A stretch of 64,000 nt of DNA from Gracilaria domingensis. Its lineage: Eukaryota > Rhodophyta > Florideophyceae > Gracilariales > Gracilariaceae. A program made the translations under genes and the position numbers. The stretch lies in the NCBI GenBank assembly GCA_022539475.1, contig VCMS01000119.1, positions 89,445 to 153,444 of the forward strand. Reading direction: 5' to 3'. Below are positions 41,444 to 51,218 of this stretch, piece after piece (within the stretch, counting starts at the first letter, position 1; each line of letters opens with the position of its first letter). Below the pieces are notes generated by a model that saw only the letters and a program-made list of their open reading frames with translations, was not told the origin of the DNA and searched no databases.

Positions 41444-43453
41444 ATGTCGTCCCGTCGCAGGAGTAGCGCGCCACGTGCCGCTTCTGTACCCGGTTCGTCC
41501 GGCTTGCCGTCAAGTTTGCCTCCGTTGCCGAAGGACGCCCTGGAGGTCCCAGGCAATGGCGACCCGAAACCGGCTTCCCGGGGCCTCCGTTCTGATAACG
41601 GGACCCCACCCACTCGTGGGCCAACCGAAACCGCACTTGCGGCTGATGCCGCCGCAGCGGTTGACGTCATGTCGTCGCGGTCCGACGAGTATACCCTCCG
41701 TGAATTAGAGGCTCAGGTTCGCATTCTGCAGAACTCCGAAGTGGGCCTCATCCGGGATATTACGAAACTGCGGCAACGGCTCAACGAAGCCGGTGTCCGG
41801 GATGTTTCGAGCTACGTCCGTGTTTTACGGTCTGATGTCAACCAGATTATGGAACACCGACAGGTGTCAGCTGGTCTGCACGAGCAGGCTGCCGCACGCC
41901 TGGACATCCTGGCTACCCGTCTGGAGGCGGTCGAACAAATCATCATATCTGATGCTGTTGCGCCGGGAGCCCCGGTTTCTGAGGGTTCTCAGCACTCGCG
42001 CCATTCCCGGGATCGCCGGGCAAAGAAGAAGGTCAAGGTCGAGTCTGACTCGTCTTTTTCATCCTCTTCTGATGAGGAGGGCCCTCAAAAGGGATCTTCT
42101 ACCGACTCTTCGGACAGCGCGGGAGAGCGCTCTCGCTACCGTGCATCCCGTTCGCGGGCTACTGAAGCCACTTCTGGTGTTGCACGAGGCCGTACGAAAG
42201 GACGAAGACACCTCGGATTGAAGGAATTGAAGCCGCCAAACTTACTGTATCGAAAGCTGCTATCGTACCGATATTATCAGCTTGATGACACGACGCCACA
42301 AAGAACCCCACGTGGGACTGGCAAGGTGCGAAATCATCTCCGACAAATGGAGCTCACGCTAAGGCCCCATAAGTTCTCTGGCGAAGATCCAATTCTTGTC
42401 TTGGATTTTCTTAGCCGCTTTGTAGCGGAAGCCGATGTACTTCGGATGAGTGAGGCACAGGCCTACATCGCGCTGCCGTACTTTTTGACGGGCGTAGCCG
42501 AAGACCAATTAAATTCGGTTCGTGGGTCGTCTCGCGCCTCCGAGGGAGGAGTTACGTGCTGGCCGGAAGCGGTACAATATCTCGTGCGCTCTTACGCGAC
42601 AGGCAATGCGATACAAGCTGCTATACTCGCGCTGCGAGACACGAAGCAAGGAGCCGAAGAGTCGGAAACCGTTTATTCGACCCACCTCAATAAGGCTTTC
42701 CACAGATGTGGCAACGTGTTCTCCGCAGCTGAGCGGTGCACAATGTTTGTTGATGGCCTGGATCGATCAATTCGGACGTTGGTAGCCCATTATCGGGAGA
42801 ACAAACGCCGGATTACCTATCTGGAACTCGTACAATTTGCCCAAGCTGAGGGAGATGCAGCTCGCGCACGCGCTGGTATCAAGACGCGCACGCGCCGACT
42901 CATTCATGTAGAAGGCCGGGACTCTTCACTGCCTAACTCGCGAGGTTCTGTTCGGGGGGGTTATGATAACCTACACCTGTTACAGGACGATGGTTCATTG
43001 CCGAGTTCGGAATTGCCAACGACGACGGAGCAGTCTACAGTAGACGTAGACCCCGCTCTGTACGCCGGACGTCAAGTCCCGGCATTGCCCGTGCCGCACT
43101 CTGGCGGATATCGAAGCCAACGCCCTGGATGGAGGGACCCGTATCCTCCTCGACAGGAGCGCCGGCCGCACAACGCGGATCTTCTTCCTCACCTTATTTG
43201 TCATACCTGTTACAGGCCAGGGCACATCGCTCCGAATTGCTTAATGCCCATACGGGATATGGCGAAGATAGTGCCTCAGTATGAGTCGTTGACGCCCGCC
43301 GAGCGGGAACGTGTTCCCGACAAATCGTACCTTCGTGCGAAGGCGGAGACTCAGCCTGGAAACCAGGAAACGGTGCCATCGAATGGTGGAACTGTAGCCG
43401 CCCCCGCGGAGTCACAACCTTCGCAGATTAACGGCGAAGCTCAGAAAAACTGA
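41444..43453 (+). CDS. gypsy-2 gag
   Basis: 669 codons from ATG 41444. Basic Pro/Ser-rich start, a predicted coiled-coil region around residues 85-170 (LRELEAQVRILQNSEVGLI and following), a Ser/Asp/Glu and RS-rich patch (about 190-255), the capsid-like region from HLGLKELKPPNLLYRKLLSY (about 260-460) with GEDPILVLDFLSRFVAEAD and TVYSTHLNKAFHRCGNVF, and a single CX2CX4HX4C zinc knuckle CHTCYRPGHIAPNC (about 586-599). It packages element RNA in virus-like particles. The gypsy-1 gag is the same protein with a deletion. The coding frame is intact. Confidence 0.9.
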   Translation: MSSRRRSSAPRAASVPGSSGLPSSLPPLPKDALEVPGNGDPKPASRGLRSDNGTPPTRGPTETALAADAAAAVDVMSSRSDEYTLRELEAQVRILQNSEVGLIRDITKLRQRLNEAGVRDVSSYVRVLRSDVNQIMEHRQVSAGLHEQAAARLDILATRLEAVEQIIISDAVAPGAPVSEGSQHSRHSRDRRAKKKVKVESDSSFSSSSDEEGPQKGSSTDSSDSAGERSRYRASRSRATEATSGVARGRTKGRRHLGLKELKPPNLLYRKLLSYRYYQLDDTTPQRTPRGTGKVRNHLRQMELTLRPHKFSGEDPILVLDFLSRFVAEADVLRMSEAQAYIALPYFLTGVAEDQLNSVRGSSRASEGGVTCWPEAVQYLVRSYATGNAIQAAILALRDTKQGAEESETVYSTHLNKAFHRCGNVFSAAERCTMFVDGLDRSIRTLVAHYRENKRRITYLELVQFAQAEGDAARARAGIKTRTRRLIHVEGRDSSLPNSRGSVRGGYDNLHLLQDDGSLPSSELPTTTEQSTVDVDPALYAGRQVPALPVPHSGGYRSQRPGWRDPYPPRQERRPHNADLLPHLICHTCYRPGHIAPNCLMPIRDMAKIVPQYESLTPAERERVPDKSYLRAKAETQPGNQETVPSNGGTVAAPAESQPSQINGEAQKN

Positions 43454-43554
43454 GCACGGGAGCCTCCAGCAATGGAGAGGCGCCCCCAGCGACGGGGTTT
43501 AGAGCGCCTGAGGCTGGGAAGCATCGCTCCCCGGTCACAATCCTTTCGAGGAAA

Positions 43555-44167
43555 ATGGCCACTACAGACGTGGACTCTGAGCACCTTGGTGTCTTGCGTC
43601 GCCCGTGGATACGGTCTAGGAATAGGCGGTTCCCGGATAGAGTCCTGGTCATGGCGAAACGTAACTACAAAGTTTACGCCGACCTAGGTGTTTCCGACCA
43701 GTATATGGTTCGGCAGTTGTCTGTCCTGGATACAGGCGCTGGTCCAAACTTTTTGGTTCAATCGCTCATCCCGCCGCACCTGCGGTCTCGTATTCGGGTT
43801 GCCCCGCTTGTTGACATTTCGGATGCGAACAATCGGCCAACTTTCGACAGTGGGAGTTATTGACCTGCTCGTCAGGCTCGGCCGCTACGTGGTGAAGCTC
43901 GATTTCTTGGTTTGCAAGCAGCTAGCTGCGCCCGTTATCTTGGGATGTGACTTCTGCGACCGCTTCGTCGAATCAATTCGACCGCGGGCAAGAACCGTCG
44001 AAATGGAAGACGGCACGAGCATACCGATCGTCCGGCGTCCCCCTAGAAGGGCTTTGAAGAAGCAAGTGCCATTGCCTGCTGCGCAGGAGCCCACCGCCGA
44101 TGAACGGAAGTCGACGAAGCTCCGAGTAGCTCGGTCTATTTGCATCCCGCCGGAATCGCAGGCCTAG
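43555..44167 (+). pseudogene. gypsy-2 protease region, frameshifted and closed by an amber codon
   Basis: The first frame from ATG 43555 contains the retropepsin active site VLDTGAGPNFL (about 43725-43755). It shifts near 43850 to the frame of pol, giving VGVIDLLVRLGR and APVILGCDFCDRF, parallel to the intact order in gypsy-1. In that second frame a TAG at 44165-44167 separates the protease from the pol frame, where gypsy-1 has a Trp codon. Either the element uses recoding here or this copy has two lesions; the comparison with gypsy-1 favours lesions. Confidence 0.75.
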
Positions 44168-44173
44168 GTCACT

Positions 44174-47100
44174 GTGACGTCTCCACAGTGTGGCCTACAA
44201 CCGCTGTCTGTCTTGCAGGAGAAGCATCAGCTTGCCCTTGCTTATGGGATCGTTTTCGTTGAACCCGACAAGCCTTTACAGGTGTTGGTAGCCAACTTCA
44301 GCCGTTATCATCAACGGTTGGTGCGAAGCCAAGTTATTGGTTCATTGCTTCCGCACCCTGCGGCTATAGTGCCTACTCAGGTGTCTACTGCTGAGGTTCT
44401 CGGAATCCTCGAAGCTGAGGAGGGGGAGAGCCACCGAAAAGATTCAGAACAGACCGGCGTACCGGGAAGTTCAATTGCAAAGCCGACTTCATCGGATGAG
44501 GAGCGAGAATCACAAGATGTAGATAAGAAGACAGCCCTAGAGAAGCTTGAGTCTCTGGACCTTGCTCACGTCCCAGAGACTCAATGCGATAAACTGCGGC
44601 ATATGCTGGAAGAGTTCACGCCCATGTGGGATGGATCCCTTGGGAAGATTGGCATCACCGAACATCGGATTGATTTGCTACCGAATACTCGGCCCATCTC
44701 ACAGCACTCTTACAGGGCAGGACCGACAGCCCGGCAAGAAGAGAAGGCTCAAGTTGAGAAGATGCTCCGAGCTGGAGTTATCGAGCCGGCTAAGTCACCA
44801 TGGGCATCGCCGGTAGTGCTCGCGCCCAAATCTGATGGATCTTGGCGATTTTGCATCGACTACCGCAAGTTGAACGCGGCTACGGTCAAGGATGTGTATC
44901 CTATCCCTCGAATGGATGAATGCATCGATTCTTTGGGCGACGCGAAAGTATTCACAACCCTAGACGCGAATTGGGGCTACTGGCAAATTCCCGTGAGGGC
45001 TGAAGATCGTGACAAGACAGCCTTCGTCTGTCATGAAGGATTGTACCGATTCAATCGGATGCCCTTTGGGTTAACGAACGCGCCAGCCACATTTCAACGA
45101 GCCGTGGATATTTTACTAGCCCGCTTCAAGTGGAAGACTTGCCTGGTTTACCTGGATGACATCATTGTCTACTCCAGCAACCTGGATGAGCACTTGACCC
45201 ACGTACGGGATTTGATGCGAGTCCTACGCGATGCAGGCATTACGCTTAAGCTCAGGAAGTGTGAGTTCTTTACCGAAACCGTCAGGTATTTCGGCCACGT
45301 CATCCGTCCTGGACGGCTATCTATCGACGAAGTTCGGGTGAAATCCCTCAAAGAAGCTAGGCATCCACGGATGCAGACTGAACTCCGATCTTTTCTCGGC
45401 TTGTGCAACGTTTATCTCCGCTTCATTCCGAACTGTGCGGATATTGCATCACCTCTGAACGAGCTTCTTCGCAAGGGACAGCCAGTACAACTGGAAGCAT
45501 TCGACGACCGCAAGGCGACGGCTTTTTCGTCTCTGATCAACGCGGTGACATCGCCACCGGTTTTATCCCTACATAAGGCTGGTTTGCCGTATGCCATCGA
45601 CACGGATGCTAGCGATTACCAAGTTGGCTGTGCTCTGTTCCAGACAACCGAAGATGGCGAACGAGTGCCAATTGGTTATTGGTCACGAAGCCTCAACGTT
45701 CACGAGAAAAATTACTCGGTATCCGAGAAGGATTGCTTGGCAGTTGTCTGGGCACTGCAGACACTGCGGCCCTATCTGATGGGAACTCATTTTATCGTTC
45801 ATACCGATCATTCGGCCTTGCGCTGGCTACTCTCTATTGCAGAGCCATCTGGCCGCTTGATGCGGTGGAGACTTCGCCTGTCGGAATTCGACTTTGAAAT
45901 TTGCTACAAGAAAGGACTCCTGAACACTCAGGCTGATGCACTGTCCCGCTTGGAAACAGCGGCTGAAGCCGAATCAGTTCATGAACTGGAAATACCGTGC
46001 TTCCTCGCGGAAGACGGCTCGAGCGATGCCGATGACGAATCAGAAGGGTGGGACATCTACGACGCTGTGTTAGCCGTGTCAGACACGCAACCCGAACTGG
46101 GCTTTTTCGTACCAATTACGCCGGAAGAGCTCATCAGGGAGCAGCACACTGACCGTTTTTGTACGGAGATCCGCAGCCGTCTGAACGGTGGAGCTCAGTT
46201 GCTTTTCGTCGAGAACGACCAAGGATTTCTAATCCGAACTGTCGAAAACAATCCACAGATTGTGGTTCCGCACACTCTTCAGTCACGAGTACTGCATTTG
46301 TCGCATTACGCGAAGTTGTCAGCCCACCCTGGTGGTAGGAAGTTGTACTACACCTTGAGAAAGGATTTCTACTGGCCAGCAATGGCTTTCGATGCGTATG
46401 CCACTGTTCGTGGATGTTCTGACTGTGCGAAGAACCCCGTCAAATTGCGGAAGTATTCCAAGAAGTTGGTACTATTCCCTGCCAGGGCTCCCCTGGAGTT
46501 CGTGGCTATTGACTTGCTCGGTGAGTTTATTCGCACCCGTCAGGGAAACCGGTTTCTACTGATGATCACCGACCGCTTTTCTAAGCTGGTACGGGCTGTG
46601 CCTTTGAAGAAGGTTACCGCGAGTGCGGTCGCCCAAGCTTTCGTCACACACTGGGTTTTTGTCTACGGACCGCCGATTGATTTGTTATCAGACAATGGAC
46701 CGCAGTTTACGGCTAAGTTCTTTCAGGACGTCTGTCGCATCTTGCGGATCCAAAACTGGTTTACGACAACATACCACCCCCAGAGTAATGGGCAGGTTGA
46801 ACGTTTTAACCGCACAATGCTCAATTCATTGCGGACGTTCGTTGCCGAGCATCCGTTGGAATGGGATCAATACACCGACGCGGTGACATATGCCTACAAT
46901 ACGCAGGTTCACCGCACTACTCAGATCTCGCCGTTCGAGCTTGTGCTATCACGCGTTCCACCTTCGGTGGCTATTGAGCCACAGCCAACTTTGGATAAGT
47001 TCCCCTCGCCCCGTCTACACAGGGCCGCCTGGAAGGACTGGCTAAAGAACATTATTCCTAACGTTAGGCAGAACATTGATAAGGCACAAGCCGCCTACAA

Positions 47101-48853
47101 GCGGAATTTCGACGCACGAGTGCGAAAGAATGCCCCTCGGATCAGGGAAGGTGACCACGCCTTCCTACGGAAGGAGTATTACAACCCGGAAGAGGAGAAG
47201 AGGCACAAGCTCTCTCCTATCGCGGACGGCCCCTACAGGGTTATTTCTGTTACCGATACAACGGTTGTCCTCGATATCGAGGGGGAGCACGAGCGATTTT
47301 CGCGGGATCGCGTAACGCCTGCGCCTCAGCCTGTTTCTCAGGAAAAGCAACCGGCAACGCCGGACAGCACTACGCCTACTGTGAAACAAGCCGCAACAGC
47401 GGGAGAGCGCACTTCGTTGTCAGTATTGCCGCATCCTAATCGCGGACTTGCCAATTTGCCAGACAAGCCGGAATCTTACCAGTCAGCCTCGCCTGCCGCA
47501 CACGTCCACACGCGGATACTGGCCCCTGAAGGGATACTCACCACCGCCCCCGACGATCCAACTGAGGAGGGGGAGGAGGTAAGTCGTTCGATTTCATTGT
47601 GGCCGTCGTCGACGGAATCGCCTTTGCAGGCTTCTGTTTCGCACGAGCGCGGGAGGTTGCGCGACTCGCAGCCGGAAACCTGGAATGAAAAGGACGACGC
47701 GCAGGTACCGCGCAAGCCTCAAGAGGAGGAGCTACGTTCGCAGGCCCGAGAACGGGAGCACAGAACCGATTTGGTAAGGGATTCGCTGCCGGAAAGCTGG
47801 AAGAGTCGCACAGGTTTGCTGAGGCCTTTGGAGAAGGACGCCGCTCCGTTGACGATCGAAGCCGGAAGACCGGAAGAGAAGGACGCGCCGTTACCACTAA
47901 AGCCTGAGTTGGAAGGCACCACTACGGTGATTCGCAAAGCCGGAAGACCGGAAGGAGAGAAGTTAGTGAAGAGAGACCGTGCTGTTACGGCAGAACCGGC
48001 TTCGGGAGATTTTGGTGCAGCACCAAGTGCCGAAGTCGTCGAAAATACGGAATTAACCACCAGTGTGGCAAGCAGTCAAGCCACAGCAAGTGGGCAGCAC
48101 TCAAGCACCGCCGACGAGCGCACGGCGCGCCAAGTGTCGAGCCCCGTGGGAGATCCGCCTCTAACCGAGGATTACAGTGCACAAGCCGGGCACGTGCCAG
48201 CCACAGACCTGGCGCCGCCTAAAACCGGTTCAGAAAATTCCGAGTTTGAATCGGCTCTTGACAGCCATGCAAAGGCGCAGGTGTCGCAAACCGCAGTGCG
48301 CGGCGAACCGTCGCCACGGCATGTGCCAGAACACCACTCGCTGGCACACCGCGTTGCGGACCGTTCAACGTCGCAACGGGAGATTATGCCGGAACGCCGG
48401 AAGCTCGCCATTCGGGAAGAACGAAGTGCGTTTACAGCCCAGCAGCATGGGAAGAAGAACCAGGAAACTGGAAGCCTGACAGTCAGGAAAACACCATGGT
48501 CAACGTCGCCTTTGCCTGGTGTGCAGGATATGTTGCCGTCAGGACGGAAGCCACCTACATTTGACGATGGCCACGACGGGAACAGGAGCGATGACGCCTC
48601 GAAAGAGGATTCCTCGACCAGGCCGCATCCTGAGCGGAAGGTCCTCGATGAGGAATATGTTATCGACCGTATGGTAAGTCACGGCTACGCTCCTGACGGG
48701 GAACTACTGTATCGAGTCCGTTGGTACGGCTATGCCTCTTCAGAGGATACGCACGAGCCTATCGAGCACTTGCCTCGCTCGAAGGTCTTGCAGTACCACC
48801 GTCGCACACGGACACCGATACCGGCTACGCTAGACAAGGCCCAAGTGTGTTGA
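44174..48853 (+). CDS. gypsy-2 pol: RT, RNase H, integrase, long linker, chromodomain
   Basis: Open for 1559 codons, in phase with the protease after the TAG at 44165. The first listed codon is a GTG at 44174; a native start is not obvious, so it is probably expressed as a fusion. RT: FCIDYRKLNAATVKDVYPIP (about 230-250) and YLDDIIVYSSNLDEH (about 325). RNase H: IDTDASDYQVGCALF (about 475), catalytic Asp kept. Integrase: zinc motif with CSDC (about 710-750), core Asp in VAIDLLGEF (about 777), Asp in LLSDNGPQF (about 837), Glu in GQVERFNRT (about 873), and a GPY/F module DGPYRVISV (about 1017). A roughly 445-residue polar Pro/Glu/Arg-rich linker follows. A chromodomain (EYVIDRMVSHGYAPDG, YRVRWYGY, HLPRSKVLQYHR) lies at about 1494-1545. 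Confidence 0.92.
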   Translation: MTSPQCGLQPLSVLQEKHQLALAYGIVFVEPDKPLQVLVANFSRYHQRLVRSQVIGSLLPHPAAIVPTQVSTAEVLGILEAEEGESHRKDSEQTGVPGSSIAKPTSSDEERESQDVDKKTALEKLESLDLAHVPETQCDKLRHMLEEFTPMWDGSLGKIGITEHRIDLLPNTRPISQHSYRAGPTARQEEKAQVEKMLRAGVIEPAKSPWASPVVLAPKSDGSWRFCIDYRKLNAATVKDVYPIPRMDECIDSLGDAKVFTTLDANWGYWQIPVRAEDRDKTAFVCHEGLYRFNRMPFGLTNAPATFQRAVDILLARFKWKTCLVYLDDIIVYSSNLDEHLTHVRDLMRVLRDAGITLKLRKCEFFTETVRYFGHVIRPGRLSIDEVRVKSLKEARHPRMQTELRSFLGLCNVYLRFIPNCADIASPLNELLRKGQPVQLEAFDDRKATAFSSLINAVTSPPVLSLHKAGLPYAIDTDASDYQVGCALFQTTEDGERVPIGYWSRSLNVHEKNYSVSEKDCLAVVWALQTLRPYLMGTHFIVHTDHSALRWLLSIAEPSGRLMRWRLRLSEFDFEICYKKGLLNTQADALSRLETAAEAESVHELEIPCFLAEDGSSDADDESEGWDIYDAVLAVSDTQPELGFFVPITPEELIREQHTDRFCTEIRSRLNGGAQLLFVENDQGFLIRTVENNPQIVVPHTLQSRVLHLSHYAKLSAHPGGRKLYYTLRKDFYWPAMAFDAYATVRGCSDCAKNPVKLRKYSKKLVLFPARAPLEFVAIDLLGEFIRTRQGNRFLLMITDRFSKLVRAVPLKKVTASAVAQAFVTHWVFVYGPPIDLLSDNGPQFTAKFFQDVCRILRIQNWFTTTYHPQSNGQVERFNRTMLNSLRTFVAEHPLEWDQYTDAVTYAYNTQVHRTTQISPFELVLSRVPPSVAIEPQPTLDKFPSPRLHRAAWKDWLKNIIPNVRQNIDKAQAAYKRNFDARVRKNAPRIREGDHAFLRKEYYNPEEEKRHKLSPIADGPYRVISVTDTTVVLDIEGEHERFSRDRVTPAPQPVSQEKQPATPDSTTPTVKQAATAGERTSLSVLPHPNRGLANLPDKPESYQSASPAAHVHTRILAPEGILTTAPDDPTEEGEEVSRSISLWPSSTESPLQASVSHERGRLRDSQPETWNEKDDAQVPRKPQEEELRSQAREREHRTDLVRDSLPESWKSRTGLLRPLEKDAAPLTIEAGRPEEKDAPLPLKPELEGTTTVIRKAGRPEGEKLVKRDRAVTAEPASGDFGAAPSAEVVENTELTTSVASSQATASGQHSSTADERTARQVSSPVGDPPLTEDYSAQAGHVPATDLAPPKTGSENSEFESALDSHAKAQVSQTAVRGEPSPRHVPEHHSLAHRVADRSTSQREIMPERRKLAIREERSAFTAQQHGKKNQETGSLTVRKTPWSTSPLPGVQDMLPSGRKPPTFDDGHDGNRSDDASKEDSSTRPHPERKVLDEEYVIDRMVSHGYAPDGELLYRVRWYGYASSEDTHEPIEHLPRSKVLQYHRRTRTPIPATLDKAQVC

Positions 48854-48877
48854 CCACCCAAAACTCAATTGAGCACA

Positions 48878-49166
48878 GCCGCCTCAGACGGAATATGCCG
48901 CCTCATGCGGATAATATTGCATTACGCAAGGATATGCCGCTTCAAGCGGATGCAACTAAGTTAAGTTGAGATCAATAAGCCGCCTTAGGCGGAACAAGCC
49001 GCTCAATGCGGACAGCTTCAAGCTGGGAACACACGCCGCAAAATGCGGAAGCCAATTACAGTGGAGAAGAAGATGAAGAAGAACGAAGCCTAAGAAGAAG
49101 GAGAAGAAGCCAGGACACTGGAAGGAAGACTAAGAAGTTTTATCGCTACAGCCGCTTGTGCGGAAA
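48878..49166 (+). repeat. Array of about seven short CCGC...GCGG hairpins
   Basis: Directly after the pol stop, units of the type GCCGCCTCATGCGGA (stem CCGC/GCGG, loop of four to six bases, often TCA-containing) recur near 48878, 48897, 48938, 48980, 48999, 49030 and 49151, with variable spacing. Loops differ while stems are kept. They could act in RNA packaging, stability or as a 3' signal; this is unproven. Confidence 0.75.
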
Positions 49167-49564
49167 AGTTACCCACCCCCCTTCTTGTGGGCCATTCGCA
49201 ACAGCCTCAAACGAGGTATTGCCCACTGAGAAGGGGGAGAACAAGACGAAAAGAGTGAGACAAGCCAGCAAGGCTGGAGAAGTTTACCTCTAACTATTGA
49301 GTCGCCCCTCATCATCGGGGTCTATCGCGGACTACTGTAGCCCGTCAGGGATCGCCAGCCGGGGAATTACGCGCCGGACGGCCCAGCACCAGGAGTGCCC
49401 CCACTACCGGGAGCCCCGGAGAAGCGCTGTGCCGCTATCGCTTGCAACTCGTCAGTCACCGTATCGGGAACGGCCACTCCCACGCCTCGGAGGAAGTCAC
49501 GAATGACCGCCGCTCGCGGAGTGAGAGAGGGACTGCCGCCCCCGGCGGATGCTACGTCCTGAGC
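49167..49564 (+). other. Non-coding stretch between hairpin array and antisense gene
   Basis: No gene seen. Contains purine-rich GAAGAAGAAG-type sequence and small GC palindromes (for example near 49340). It would be the shared 3' region of the sense pol and the antisense transcript. Confidence 0.4.
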
Positions 49565-51057
49565 TCACGGGCCGGTCGGATCGGGAGCCGGTACAGCGGG
49601 TAGGACAACAACCTCGACTTCGTCGTCGTCGCCCATAGCTCCGGGCTCCGGTACAACCTCCACGCCCACTGGGCTCCCCTCATCTATGGGGCTACCTCCC
49701 TCAGTAGGGTCATCACCGTCGTCATCGACGTATACGAACCCACGCGGGTGCCCATCTGGGATATGGCGCTCCTCTCGGCGGCGACCAGCCGCCTCAGCGG
49801 GACCAATTATCTCCCAAATCCATGGGTCAAAGTGTACGAAGTCGCCGGCATTGACGCTCCGTCCGGGAGAACGGTCCGACTGCCGACGAACCCCGTCGGA
49901 AACCTGACTAGCAGGCACCTCATTCCAGTCAACCTGGTCAATGACGTCCATCAACGCGGTGGCTTCGCGCGCATTGCGGACCGAGCCGAGCACTTCGGAG
50001 AGATCCAACGCTCGGATCGCTTGCCGGATGAGCTCCGGGATGAACCAAACTCGGTACGAATCATATGCCTCGATGAGGAGGAAAGCAGCAAGGAGGACGG
50101 TCCATTCCGTTGCCAGGATGCTCCACAGGCCGCAAGGCGGATCGTTCATGAAGTACGAGCCTATGTAAGTTAGGCAGGGCGGTAGCTCTACGTGAAACTC
50201 TCGTGGGACTTCGACCGCAGGCCAGAATGACGGCAGCGGCAGGTATCGCCCAGTATGGGAGTGACGCGCGATGCGCTCCACCTCCGTGCACTGGTACGGC
50301 ACCAGTACCCCGAAGCGGGAACGCCATTTCCTCTCGAATCGGAGCCTTCATGAAATTGAGACCGTCCAGGACGGCGAAGGAACCGGAACTCGGCGCGAAG
50401 AATGGGCCGCGCCCACAGGATCAACTCCTGCTGCGCCTGAACGGTGTCCGAATATGGGTCAATTTCGTCCAACGCGTTGGCTAGATACTCGCCGTAGCCG
50501 ACCTCGCCGAAAGTTTGGTAACGTGTCACGTCGTACTGGTACTGTGCCGGCACCGGATGTTCATTCGGAGCCCGGAAGTGTCGCGCGTACCCAATCCGGG
50601 CCATCTCATTGCGAGCGAACTGTCTCGTCTCGTTTCGACCTACAAACAGGCAACTCGGTATAACCGCAACGCGGGCGATCCAGTCTCATGAACGGGTAAC
50701 GTCAGCAGGAAGCCCACCAGGGAGTTGACCGTCGACAGCGTACCAGTCGACGAGCTCGGTATCCCGAACGGCCTCGGCGTCAAGCCAGGGAGCCTGGGCG
50801 AAAAGGAAACTGTGCCAGTGCGGATCCCGGATGCGTAACGCGCCTGCGGTAGGCCACCCACCCAACGTAGCTGGCATCTCGGCGTTGAACCAATCCCATA
50901 CGGGCGCGGGACCATCCTGACCTGGAGCGTGATCCTGTCCGGAAGAACCCGGTTGAGAGGCAGCCGCTGACTGCGGAAGGGGAACAGACCGGAACGGCGG
51001 GTTGGACACTTGCATACGTGCCGTCGAGGACGGACGGACGTTCGGTGCGTTGGACAT
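49565..51057 (-). pseudogene. gypsy-2 antisense gene, lightly damaged
   Basis: On the minus strand, from ATG 51055-51057 (MSNAPNVRP; an earlier ATG at 51165 overlaps the TATA box), one phase runs to about 50330, interrupted by a single TGA at 50686-50688. It then shifts twice near 50330-50300 and ends at 49565. Conserved blocks shared with gypsy-3: WLDAEAVRDTELVDWYAVDG then LPGGLP (about 50700-50780); FGEVGYGEYLAN and WARPILRAEFRFLRR (about 50370-50500); PYQCTEVERIARHS and EWTVLLAAFLL (about 50090-50300). An acidic C-terminus ends the protein. Intact length would be roughly 500 residues. No family is recognised. Antisense ORFs are known in some plant Tat-lineage elements, but homology was not testable here. 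Confidence 0.7.
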
Positions 51058-51150
51058 CGCGGGAGGGCACGTGATGGCGAGGTTCGTTACTGACACCGGA
51101 GGTGTTGGTGGCTCCGAACAGTTCTCAGCAGACCCGTCTTGGGAGACTTT

Positions 51151-51160
51151 CTTATATACC
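51151..51160 (-). promoter_or_regulatory. TATA box for the gypsy-2 antisense gene
   Basis: On the minus strand GGTATATAAG, 95 bp upstream of the ATG at 51057, a normal distance for a promoter with a short leader. It sits 60 bp inside the 3' LTR. Confidence 0.5.
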
Positions 51161-51205
51161 TCCATCGTGAGGCGTGTTGAGCCGACGGAATCGGTGTCTC
51201 AGCCT

Positions 51206-51218
51206 GAGAAGGGGGAGA
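51206..51218 (+). other. Polypurine tract of gypsy-2
   Basis: GAGAAGGGGGAGA immediately precedes the 3' LTR. Confidence 0.85.

Noticed and set aside
47476-48411. Minus-strand frames opposite the gypsy-2 pol linker
   Set aside because: They mirror the open Pro/Ser/Arg-rich sense linker; no conservation in gypsy-3 was visible, unlike the true antisense gene further 3'.
48878-49166. Regular short repeats considered as a CRISPR array
   Set aside because: Units are small inverted repeats with variable spacing, with no fixed-length spacers and no cas genes; the genome is eukaryotic.
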